Below are positions 42,955 to 49,724 of a stretch of DNA of 49,978 bases, piece after piece. Position numbers and translations under genes: made by a program. Source of the stretch: Lactobacillus kalixensis DSM 16043. Lineage in GTDB: Bacteria; Bacillota; Bacilli; Lactobacillales; Lactobacillaceae. The stretch is taken from contig NZ_AZFM01000014.1 of the NCBI RefSeq assembly GCF_001434335.1, forward strand, positions 1 to 49,978, written 5' to 3'. The notes below the pieces were generated by a model. That model ran no database searches. It had not been told where the DNA came from and saw nothing but the letters and a program-made list of their open reading frames with translations. Within the stretch, counting starts at the first letter, position 1, and each line of letters begins with the position of its first letter.

Positions 42955-43662
42955 TTATTTGCCTAAAATAGTTTGCAAGCCAGCTGCTAAAATTCCTCCG
43001 ATAATAGGACCAACCATAGGCACCCATGCATAACCCCAGTTTGCGCTACCTTTATTTGGCACTGGCAAGATTGTGTAAGCAAGTCGTGGAGACCAGTCAC
43101 GGGCTGGATTTAAGGCAAAGCCAGTCGTTCCCCCAAGAGCTTGACCAACAACCATAATTAAAACACCGACGATAAAAGGCTTCAAACCTTTGTCGAAATC
43201 ACCTAGATTAAGTAAACAGAAGACAAATACGAATGTCGCAATTGTTTCACTTAAGAAATTAAAGAGATTATTCTTGATAGTAGGTCCTGTTGCAAAGATT
43301 CCAATAGAATTTCCTTCATCATTCTTAGTTGCCTCAAAGTGTGGGTAGTACTGAATGATTACTAATATGGCACCAACAAAAGCACCCAAAAATTGTCCTG
43401 CTAAATAAGGTAGAACTTCACTCCATGGGAAGTAGCCAAAAGTCGCAAATCCAATTGTTACGGCAGGGTTTAAGTGTCCTTGAGAGCCTAAGAAGCTTGC
43501 TACATAAACTCCGAAGGTAACCGCCATCCCCCATGCAATAGTGACATAAAGCCAAGTTGATCCTTTTGCATACGACTTGTTCAAGTTGATGGCAGCTCCA
43601 CATCCTGTTCCTAAGACAATTAGGATCATAGTTCCGAAAAATTCTCCAATAAAACCAGACAT
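42955..43662 (-). CDS. Aquaglyceroporin (MIP family; glycerol facilitator type)
   Basis: 235 residues with six TM helices and the two NPA boxes, HLNPAVTIGF and FALNPARDWSP. The Asp after NPAR is typical of GlpF-type channels. It likely passes glycerol, water or similar small solutes. GAAAGGA precedes the ATG. No glycerol kinase gene is adjacent. Confidence 0.95.
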   Translation of the reverse strand: MSGFIGEFFGTMILIVLGTGCGAAINLNKSYAKGSTWLYVTIAWGMAVTFGVYVASFLGSQGHLNPAVTIGFATFGYFPWSEVLPYLAGQFLGAFVGAILVIIQYYPHFEATKNDEGNSIGIFATGPTIKNNLFNFLSETIATFVFVFCLLNLGDFDKGLKPFIVGVLIMVVGQALGGTTGFALNPARDWSPRLAYTILPVPNKGSANWGYAWVPMVGPIIGGILAAGLQTILGK

Positions 43663-43768
43663 GTTATTTTCCTTTCTTCAGTCTCTTAAAAAATAATAAG
43701 TTTATAGATAGATATTAACATGTAAGGGGATTCATTTTCTATTTTTATGATTTTTTTGAAAAAAGTAC

Positions 43769-43797
43769 TTAACTTCTTGGTGTTTTTTATTTAAAAT
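43769..43797 (+). promoter_or_regulatory. Promoter of the small RNA/peptide unit
   Basis: TTAACT (43769-43774), a 17-nt spacer and TAAAAT (43792-43797). Transcription would start near 43805. Confidence 0.5.
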
Positions 43798-43804
43798 AAT
43801 AATT

Positions 43805-43978
43805 GCCATCGTGTAGGGCGTTTAAATACTACACGAGGTGGTTAAGGAAGATGTTGATGGATAAAGTAAGCGAAGTGATGACTCGCTTACTCATCGACGA
43901 AAAGGCTTATGGGATGCTTTTATGCATAACATTTTAGGAAATAGAAGTTAGGCAATCTGCTTATCTTCTATTTTTTTG
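43805..43978 (+). ncRNA. Candidate ~170-nt structured RNA with its own promoter and terminator
   Basis: Three structured parts follow in order. The first is an 8-bp hairpin, TCGTGTAG/CTACACGA (43809-43816 with 43829-43836). The second is a long arm built from GTTGATG/CATCGAC (43853-43859 with 43892-43898) enclosing a perfect 8-bp GTAAGCGA/TCGCTTAC (43866-43873 with 43883-43890). The third is an intrinsic terminator, AATAGAAG/CTTCTATT with an inner AGGCA/TGCTT (43940-43972), then TTTTT. I do not recognise an Rfam family. It also contains a small frame (43857-43937), so it may be an mRNA for a peptide or act in both ways. Confidence 0.45.
43857..43937 (+). CDS. Candidate 26-residue peptide within the small transcription unit
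   Basis: The ATG at 43857 is 8 nt after AAGGA (43844-43848). The frame starts MDKVSEVMTRLLIDEK and ends LLCITF before a TAG at 43935-43937, two nt before the terminator stem. A start at 43851 would add two residues. The peptide is amphipathic and contains one cysteine. The close fit of promoter, ribosome site, frame and terminator is suggestive, but the strong hairpin inside the frame also fits an RNA function. Confidence 0.35.
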   Translation: MDKVSEVMTRLLIDEKAYGMLLCITF

Positions 43979-44111
43979 CTTATAGTCCAACTATTCATAT
44001 ATATCAAAATTTGAAATGATACTGTTATTTTCCTTTTATTTTCCTACCGATTGGTCTATTATAGAAAGAGAATAGTAATTGAGAACTTTGAAAGAAAAAG
44101 TTCTTTATGTC

Positions 44112-44139
44112 TTGAATGAATAGCTATTAATTATACAAT
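44112..44139 (+). promoter_or_regulatory. Promoter of the second SLAP-type gene
   Basis: TTGAAT (44112-44117), a 16-nt spacer and TACAAT (44134-44139), about 50 nt before the ATG. Confidence 0.5.
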
Positions 44140-44193
44140 AGATTAGGTAATAAATTATTTTATATTGTTATGATATAGATTGAGGGAATAGTT

Positions 44194-44544
44194 ATGAAAA
44201 AAATGGTCGCAATAGCTTCTGGACTTGCTGCAGGATTAGCTGCAACTTCTGTTGGTGCACAAGCTGCAAATGCTGCAACCACGCCTGAACCAGCACCTAG
44301 CTTGCCAAAGGCTCAAGATGTAGTTAGCCCAGTGATCAAGAGAGGTAGCAAGATTTACGTTGTTGTACAAGACACACAAAAGCAAGTTGTTCCAGTTTAC
44401 AATCAAGATGGAGAAAAAATCTCTGGTCATGTTATGATGGGCACTCATCACATCGCACAATCAGTTAAGAAAGTTAACGGCAAGAAGATCGTAAAGATTA
44501 ATGGTCGCCAATGGTTGAACGTCAGCGATGTAACTAAGGAATAA
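44194..44544 (+). CDS. Small secreted protein with a single SLAP (S-layer type) domain
   Basis: 116 residues. The signal peptide (about 1-27) is Ala-rich and is probably cut after ANA. A Pro-rich linker is followed by a SLAP-type domain (about 47-116): KIYVVVQDTQKQVVPVYNQ, VMMGTHHIAQ, VNGKKIVKINGRQWLNVSDVTK. It matches the protein at 31175-31522 domain for domain, including the RGSK(I/F) opening and the final DVTK. GAGGGA precedes the ATG. It probably binds the cell wall. Confidence 0.9.
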   Translation: MKKMVAIASGLAAGLAATSVGAQAANAATTPEPAPSLPKAQDVVSPVIKRGSKIYVVVQDTQKQVVPVYNQDGEKISGHVMMGTHHIAQSVKKVNGKKIVKINGRQWLNVSDVTKE

Positions 44545-44620
44545 TTGAGCAAGAGGATTTTATAAATCATTCAGAACGCTAAATTATTAATTAGGGGTAC
44601 ATTCATTTTATTAATTTAGT

Positions 44621-44660
44621 AAAAAAGGTTAGATGGTGATCAATCATCTAACCTTTTTTG
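44621..44660 (+). terminator. Terminator of the second SLAP-type gene
   Basis: A 15-bp perfect stem AAAAAAGGTTAGATG (44621-44635) with its complement (44645-44659), 9-nt loop, ending in a run of six T residues. Confidence 0.9.
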
Positions 44661-44709
44661 TCGCATTTTAGGTATAATTAATAAAAATTCAATTTTCAAG
44701 GAGAAAGTT

Positions 44710-46038
44710 ATGAAGAATCCAGGAACAGAATTAACCTCAGACTTAATCAATCAATTTTCTGAAAAATTACACCGAGATGAAAAATCTAAAATTATCGGAC
44801 GTACAATTGCTAAAAATGGTTTCTTAGCTTCAAGTGAAGATCCGCAAGCAAGTAGCCGAAACAACATGACTTTTTCAATTGAAGTACCAACTGGTAAGGT
44901 TTCTAATCAAAAGCATAGTGGTCGATGCTGGTCATTTGCTATGCTTAATGTGCTGCGTCATGAATTTGCAAGTAAGTACAAGTTAAAGGACTTTGAGTTG
45001 TCACAGAATTATTTATTCTTCTGGGATAGAATGGGACGAGCAAATCTTTTTCTTCAAAGAGCAATCGCTACTGCTGATAAAGATATTAATGATCGAACAG
45101 TTCAAGCATATCTAAGTTATGTCAATGATGATGGTGGTGAATGGGATAATGCAGCAGCTGTTGTGCAAAAGTACGGTGTTGTGCCACACTTTGTGATGCC
45201 AGACACTCATAATACTGAAAACACTTCTGAGTTCGATGAAATTAATACTAATTTGCAAAGAAAATTTGCTTTAGAACTTCGTAAGATGGTTCAGGAAGGT
45301 AAATCTGACGAAGAAATTGAAACCCGCCGTCAAGAAATGCTGAGCGAAGTATATCGTCTTTGCGTCTTTGCATTTGGAGAACCATCAAAGACTTTTGATT
45401 TTGAATATCGTGATGACGACAATGAATATCATCAACTTCTTGGTTTAACACCAACAGAATTTTTAGATAACTACTTCGACACCAATCTTGAAAACTTCGT
45501 TGAGTTAGTTGACTATCCAGATCATGAATACAATCACGTTTATTGGAACGAAATGCAAGACAATATTGCTGGTGGGTTTCAAACAGAATATGTAAATGTC
45601 GACTTCAAGTACTTACAGCAAGCTGCAATTGACCAACTAAAAGATGGTCACGTTGTTTGGTTTGGTTGTGATGTTGATAATGATGCTGATCCAAGAAAAG
45701 CCGGCTGGCTAGATGATCAATTGTATGATCAAATTGGTTTAACCGGAATTGACTATAAGATGAATAAGCAAGATCGTTTAATTACACGCACTGGTAGCGC
45801 TAGTCACTGTATGGCAATCACCGGTGTTAACTTGGTTAATGGTAAGCCTAACCGCTGGAAAGTTGAAAACTCCTGGGGTGATAAAATTGGGACGAATGGT
45901 TATCTTAGCATGAGCCAATCTTGGTTTGAAAAGAATTGCTATCAAGTTGTTACCAATAAAAAATATCTTCCAAAAGAAGTTCAAAAAGTCTTGGCAACTA
46001 AACCAATTAAAGTCGATCCTTGGGATACTTTGTATTAA
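44710..46038 (+). CDS. C1-family cysteine peptidase (PepC/PepE/PepG type)
   Basis: 442 residues. Catalytic C73 in NQKHSGRCWSFAMLN, H366 in SASHCMAITGV and N387 in VENSWGD form the papain-like triad of the bleomycin hydrolase family. Lactobacilli carry several paralogues: PepC is an aminopeptidase and PepE/PepG are endopeptidases. The N-terminal residues before the catalytic domain and the DPWDTLY tail do not let me choose among them. It is cytoplasmic and used for casein-derived peptides. It overlaps the convergent HAD gene by 4 nt. Confidence 0.94.
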   Translation: MKNPGTELTSDLINQFSEKLHRDEKSKIIGRTIAKNGFLASSEDPQASSRNNMTFSIEVPTGKVSNQKHSGRCWSFAMLNVLRHEFASKYKLKDFELSQNYLFFWDRMGRANLFLQRAIATADKDINDRTVQAYLSYVNDDGGEWDNAAAVVQKYGVVPHFVMPDTHNTENTSEFDEINTNLQRKFALELRKMVQEGKSDEEIETRRQEMLSEVYRLCVFAFGEPSKTFDFEYRDDDNEYHQLLGLTPTEFLDNYFDTNLENFVELVDYPDHEYNHVYWNEMQDNIAGGFQTEYVNVDFKYLQQAAIDQLKDGHVVWFGCDVDNDADPRKAGWLDDQLYDQIGLTGIDYKMNKQDRLITRTGSASHCMAITGVNLVNGKPNRWKVENSWGDKIGTNGYLSMSQSWFEKNCYQVVTNKKYLPKEVQKVLATKPIKVDPWDTLY

Positions 46039-46844
46039 AAAATATATTTTTCAAATGCATGAGCGATGCCGTCTTCATCATTACTATCAGTGATGTAGGT
46101 AGCAGCGCTTTTTGCTTCGTCAGAACCATTTTCCATACAAATTGCAGTTCCAACTTCATTAAACATTGAAATGTCATTTTTTTCATCTCCGAAAGCTGCC
46201 ATTTCGTCTGATGAAATACCAATTTTTTCACCTAAATCATGAAGAGCATTGCCTTTATTAACATTAGGATTGAGCAATTCAAGAAAATGATCATCGGCAC
46301 GAACGATATAAAGATCTTGACCGAATTCCTTCCTTAATAATGGTTCAACTTCATCAAGCTTATCCTTGTCACCGACATAACATCCCTTTGAAATCATGAA
46401 ATCATCGTCAAAATCACTCGGCTTGCGAATAAACATTCCTGCATTATTTTCCCATGCTTGTAATAATTCAAAATAATCAACATCAGTGTCAGCAGTGATA
46501 ATGCGTGAATCTGGATCAACGATATTAAAAGGGACATGGTGATCTTTTCCAAATTTGGTCATTTCTTCATAAAAAGTTTTATTGACAAGAAAGCTGTCGA
46601 TAATGGAACCATCAGTTGAACGAGTGATGGCACCATTAAGGGTTACAACGTATTGTTCAGTTTGGGGAATTTTTAATTCATCTAAATATTCTTTTAACCC
46701 CGCGATTGGTCGACCAGATGTTAAAACAATTTTAATACCTCGATCGAGTGCTTGAGTGATGACTTTTTTAGTAGATGGAAGAATCTTGTTTTGTGAATTT
46801 AGTAATGTACCGTCCATATCTAATGCAACTAATTTGATTGTCAT
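46035..46844 (-). CDS. Cof-type HAD-superfamily phosphatase
   Basis: 269 residues. DMDGTLL with the nucleophile D9 and D11, the Ser/Thr motif (VLTSGRP), a type IIB cap and FGDEKNDISMF as motif IV all mark a Cof-type HAD hydrolase. Substrate is probably a sugar phosphate or a flavin precursor. Its stop lies inside the peptidase gene's end, with no terminator between the two convergent genes. Confidence 0.95.
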   Translation of the reverse strand: MTIKLVALDMDGTLLNSQNKILPSTKKVITQALDRGIKIVLTSGRPIAGLKEYLDELKIPQTEQYVVTLNGAITRSTDGSIIDSFLVNKTFYEEMTKFGKDHHVPFNIVDPDSRIITADTDVDYFELLQAWENNAGMFIRKPSDFDDDFMISKGCYVGDKDKLDEVEPLLRKEFGQDLYIVRADDHFLELLNPNVNKGNALHDLGEKIGISSDEMAAFGDEKNDISMFNEVGTAICMENGSDEAKSAATYITDSNDEDGIAHAFEKYIF

Positions 46845-46939
46845 AATAATGTTCCTTTCTGATTTATTTTTAGCTTAACATGAAAATAATGAACAGAAGT
46901 GTCATTTTAGTAAGTAAAAAGATTATTTCTAGAAAATAA

Positions 46940-46988
46940 AAACCGCAAAAAAACCTGATTTCCTAGAAGGTAGAAATCAGGTTTTTTT
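46940..46988. terminator. Strong bidirectional terminator
   Basis: A 16-bp perfect stem, 46947-46962 with 46973-46988, ends in runs of seven T or A. On the minus strand it could stop transcripts coming from the recombinase gene or from the small locus at 47240-47343. Confidence 0.88.
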
Positions 46989-47239
46989 ATGCAGTAGCAA
47001 TTAAATTTTAAGTACAAATTCAAAATAGTTATGGAACTAATTGGGAAAAGTTCTGTTATAGTTAGTGTCCGTAGATCTACTACAATAGACAAATAACTGA
47101 TGGAACTAATCTTATTAGCTAATTTAACTGGTTAACTTTACTAATTCATCGGATATACCAAATGCCTGTAGAAAAATTGTTTCAGTCGAAATTATAAACT
47201 GTTGAATTTGTTTCAATTAGTACAATATCCAAGCAGATA

Positions 47240-47343
47240 CTTGATAGCTAAACTATCAAGAGGAGGTGTTGTGTTCAAATGTGATCATAGTTATTGTAAC
47301 ATACAAGACCGACTTTTTGTACAGTACAAATAAAACTTTTTAG
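47240..47343 (+). other. Hairpin followed by a perfect ribosome site and short overlapping frames
   Basis: An 8-bp hairpin CTTGATAG/CTATCAAG (47240-47260) is followed at once by AGGAGGTG (47261-47268). Two short frames follow. One starts at GTG 47271 (20 residues, ends 47333). The other starts at TTG 47269 or GTG 47281 and reads through a hydrophobic NVIIVIVTY to a stop at 47341. On the opposite strand an extended -10 (TGTTACAAT) lies at about 47294-47302, so an antisense transcript covering the ribosome site is possible. This resembles a type I toxin-antitoxin layout but is not proven. Confidence 0.35.
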
Positions 47344-47372
47344 AAAAAGTTTTATAAAAGTTATTATTTAAA

Positions 47373-48467
47373 TTATTCGGTTCTATTTAATTCGTTTCTT
47401 TGTTTATCAACGCCAGTTTGTTGGATATATTGGTCAGTTGCTGAAATACCTGTATGGCCAAGTTGAGTTGCAACAATCATGACGTCTTTACTTTCATCAT
47501 ATAATTCAGTTCCAAGTGAGTGGCGCAACTTGTGGGGAGTTGTTCTGTTGCCATCTGGAAACGCTTCTGAGTATTTTCCAACGAACCGTTCAACCGTATT
47601 AGTCGCAATTCTTTTTGCTTGACCGGCATATTTAGTTAGAAACAGAGCCTGTTCTGATTTTTCAGGATTGTAGCGTTGTTGGCGGATGTCCAAATAAGCT
47701 TTAATGTAAGGCATTGCCCAATCAGCGATTAATGGTGCATCTTTTTTGTTACCCTTGCGAATTACCAAAATACTACGATCACGTTGATTTAAATCCTTCA
47801 AATTCAGTCTAACTAATTCTGAAACACGTACTCCAGAACCAAGCAAAAGAGCAATGATTGCTAAATCACGTTCTTTATTGAATTTAAAAGAAGCTAAAGC
47901 ACGCTTACTCAATGTATTTTCGTATTTGTCAGCAATGAATTCTAACCATTCGTGTTTTTTATTTCCAGTGTAAAGCATTGGTGAAAATTTTGCATTTCTA
48001 TATGAAATCGATTCTTTAACGCCTTTTTCAAGAGGAATCTTCAGCATTACATTACGATAGAAATATGGTTCGCCATCCTTTAAGTCTGCAGTTACAGTCA
48101 AATAATGGAACAGGGAGCGTAAAGCGTTAATTGTTCGATTAATAGTTTTTTTACTGTCACGAGTTGATTGCTTGTTTTGTTTAAAACTAAGTTCTTTAAG
48201 AAACATTTGTACTTGGGCTGATTGCAAGTGTTCAAGTGTAGATAATTCGATATCTTTATTAGACTTAGCATTGCTAATATTACCTTTACTTGGGTCTTCA
48301 ACATCTGCAGGAGTTTGACGGAGCCAGTCGAAGAAACGGCGATATTCAGTCAGATATTGATAGATGGTGGTCACAGCAAGATTAGGCTGTTGTGTGTAGT
48401 AATAAACGTAAGTGGGGAGGTTTTGGATCTCCTTATCGATTAAGCGGGAATACTGATTTGCATCCAT
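47373..48467 (-). CDS. xerS: XerS-like tyrosine recombinase
   Basis: 364 residues, close to streptococcal XerS (about 356). Catalytic residues are R214 (in GSGVRVSELV), K238, H312 and R315 (in PHKLRHS), H338 (in LGHTG) and Y347. Segments such as TINRTINALRSLFHYL, DGEPYFYRNVM and LSKRALASFKFNKERDLAII agree with XerS as I remember it rather than with XerC/D or phage integrases. XerS works alone to resolve chromosome dimers at a dif site that in streptococci lies next to its gene. A dif-like repeat cluster lies about 80-130 nt upstream here. Confidence 0.85.
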   Translation of the reverse strand: MDANQYSRLIDKEIQNLPTYVYYYTQQPNLAVTTIYQYLTEYRRFFDWLRQTPADVEDPSKGNISNAKSNKDIELSTLEHLQSAQVQMFLKELSFKQNKQSTRDSKKTINRTINALRSLFHYLTVTADLKDGEPYFYRNVMLKIPLEKGVKESISYRNAKFSPMLYTGNKKHEWLEFIADKYENTLSKRALASFKFNKERDLAIIALLLGSGVRVSELVRLNLKDLNQRDRSILVIRKGNKKDAPLIADWAMPYIKAYLDIRQQRYNPEKSEQALFLTKYAGQAKRIATNTVERFVGKYSEAFPDGNRTTPHKLRHSLGTELYDESKDVMIVATQLGHTGISATDQYIQQTGVDKQRNELNRTE

Positions 48468-48504
48468 AATGTTAATTCATCTCCATTTTGTATTATACAT
48501 ATCC

Positions 48505-48533
48505 ATTATAGCGAACAGATGATCGACTGTAAA
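48505..48533 (-). promoter_or_regulatory. Promoter of the xerS-like gene
   Basis: On the minus strand TTTACA (48528-48533), a 17-nt spacer and TATAAT (48505-48510), about 40 nt upstream of the start codon. Confidence 0.7.
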
Positions 48534-48548
48534 GGGGAGAATAAAATT

Positions 48549-48595
48549 TTTTCTACGTTATAGTTTTCTACATTATATATAGTAGAAAACTATAA
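48549..48595. repeat. Inverted/direct repeat cluster upstream of xerS, candidate dif-type site
   Basis: TTATAGTTTTCTAC (48558-48571) and GTAGAAAACTATAA (48582-48595) are a perfect 14-bp inverted repeat around a 10-nt spacer. TTTTCTACGTTATA (48549-48562) and TTTTCTACATTATA (48564-48577) are direct repeats, 13 of 14 identical, with a 15-nt period. The word GAAAACTATAA is close to the core of the streptococcal dif_SL site as I recall it. The cluster lies just upstream of the xerS promoter, so it could alternatively be an operator. It sits in the 300-nt gap between the recombinase and the next gene, where I see nothing else. Confidence 0.5.
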
Positions 48596-48767
48596 TGTTG
48601 TATTAAATCTTTAGCTAGTATAAAAAAAGAATATATTTAAATTGACTTTCTTGTCCAGCTGTAATAAAACTCTGGTTCGTTTTATTTTTTAAGTATGATT
48701 GTTTATAATTGTTAATTATTGTAATATTTGTTGTGATACATGTAGCGATTGGAAAAAGGTGATAAAG

Positions 48768-49676
48768 ATGGCAAAATATAAATTTGAAGTTCACTATTCT
48801 GGACCGGCTTTAGAAAATAATTCCATTCCTGTAAAAGATTTAGCTCCATCATTGCTATCTTTGTCTGAGGCTTTTCAAACTATTCAAAAGATAGAGCATC
48901 CAAATGAAGAACCATTATCCTTAAATATTTCAGCTACTAAAAAGGGATCATTTATTGCTGAGTTGTTTTTAGTTAATGGACCTGACTTGCTAAATCATGT
49001 GATTAATATTCTTAATAGTAATCCATCACAAGCTCTATTGAATTTAACTACCTATACTGGAATATTTATAGAAGTTATAAAAGTTATTCAACAAATAGCA
49101 AAGAAAAAGATAAAAGATAAATCTGAAGAAGATGGCAAAGTTACTTTAACTCTTGATGATAAGACAAAGTTAACAATGAGTGAAGCAGCATTTAGAACCT
49201 ATAGAAATTTAGAATTTCGTAAGGAAGTTAATGAAATAGTCAAGCCATTAAAAAATGAGGGTATTGAATCCGTAGGTTTTTCACATGATGAAAAAATGTC
49301 TGTAACTGTTAGTCATAGTGATTATTCAAAATTTGATGTTCCATCTGTAAAAGAAAAGCATTTAGAAACAAATGATGCTACCGTATATCTGCAAATTATT
49401 AATGTTGCGTTTGAACATGGTAAATGGAAATTTAGTATGGGTGATAGTCAATTTTTTGCTGATATTGATGATGAACAATTTTTAAAATCAGTAGAGAAAA
49501 ATGAAGAACAGTTTGGATCTACTGATGCATTAAAAGTTAAGCTAAGAACGGCGCAATATCTTGATAAGAATGGTAATTTAAAAACCAACTATACTATTGT
49601 TAAAGTTTTAGAACATATCAAAGGTTCAGAACAAATCGGTCTGGATTTATTTGACGAAGATGATGAAAATAACTAA
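48768..49676 (+). CDS. Protein of unknown function
   Basis: 302 residues from the ATG at 48768, with AAAGGTGAT upstream; the frame extends to 48699 without a ribosome site. The opening (FEVHYSGPALENNSIPVKDLAPSLLSLSEAF) and ISATKKGSFIAELFLV recall a widespread uncharacterised family with a beta-rich N-terminal half. A hydrophobic helix (about 85-110) is followed by a Lys-rich segment and an acidic C-terminus (DLFDEDDENN). There is no signal peptide. Its position beside a recombinase suggests an acquired gene, but nothing in the sequence shows its function. Confidence 0.85.
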   Translation: MAKYKFEVHYSGPALENNSIPVKDLAPSLLSLSEAFQTIQKIEHPNEEPLSLNISATKKGSFIAELFLVNGPDLLNHVINILNSNPSQALLNLTTYTGIFIEVIKVIQQIAKKKIKDKSEEDGKVTLTLDDKTKLTMSEAAFRTYRNLEFRKEVNEIVKPLKNEGIESVGFSHDEKMSVTVSHSDYSKFDVPSVKEKHLETNDATVYLQIINVAFEHGKWKFSMGDSQFFADIDDEQFLKSVEKNEEQFGSTDALKVKLRTAQYLDKNGNLKTNYTIVKVLEHIKGSEQIGLDLFDEDDENN

Positions 49677-49678
49677 AG

Positions 49679-49724
49679 ATGCTCATTATTAGGAAGTTAA
49701 TTCCTAAAGTGAGCATTTTTTTTT
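49679..49724 (+). terminator. Terminator of the 302-residue protein gene
   Basis: ATGCTCA/TGAGCAT (49679-49685 with 49710-49716) encloses TTAGGAA/TTCCTAA (49689-49695 with 49701-49707), then a run of nine T residues. Confidence 0.88.

Larger units (their letters stand above)
43663..44193. other. 531-nt gap holding an independent small transcription unit and the second SLAP promoter
   Basis: From left to right it holds the upstream region of the aquaporin gene, a self-contained unit at 43769-43978, and an AT-rich stretch with an AGAACTTT/AAAGTTCT stem (44082-44104). The promoter of the SLAP gene at 44112-44139 completes it. Confidence 0.6.
46845..47372. other. 528-nt gap with a terminator and a possible small-RNA/peptide locus
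   Basis: This holds the terminator at 46940-46988 and the elements described for 47240-47343. An AT-rich palindrome (AAAACTTTTT/AAAAAGTTTT, 47334-47355) lies right behind the recombinase stop. Between 46990 and 47239 I see no supported gene. Confidence 0.5.

Noticed and set aside
44082-44104. AGAACTTT/AAAGTTCT hairpin as a terminator
   Set aside because: No T-run follows and no transcript is known to end there; it may only be part of an AT-rich leader region.
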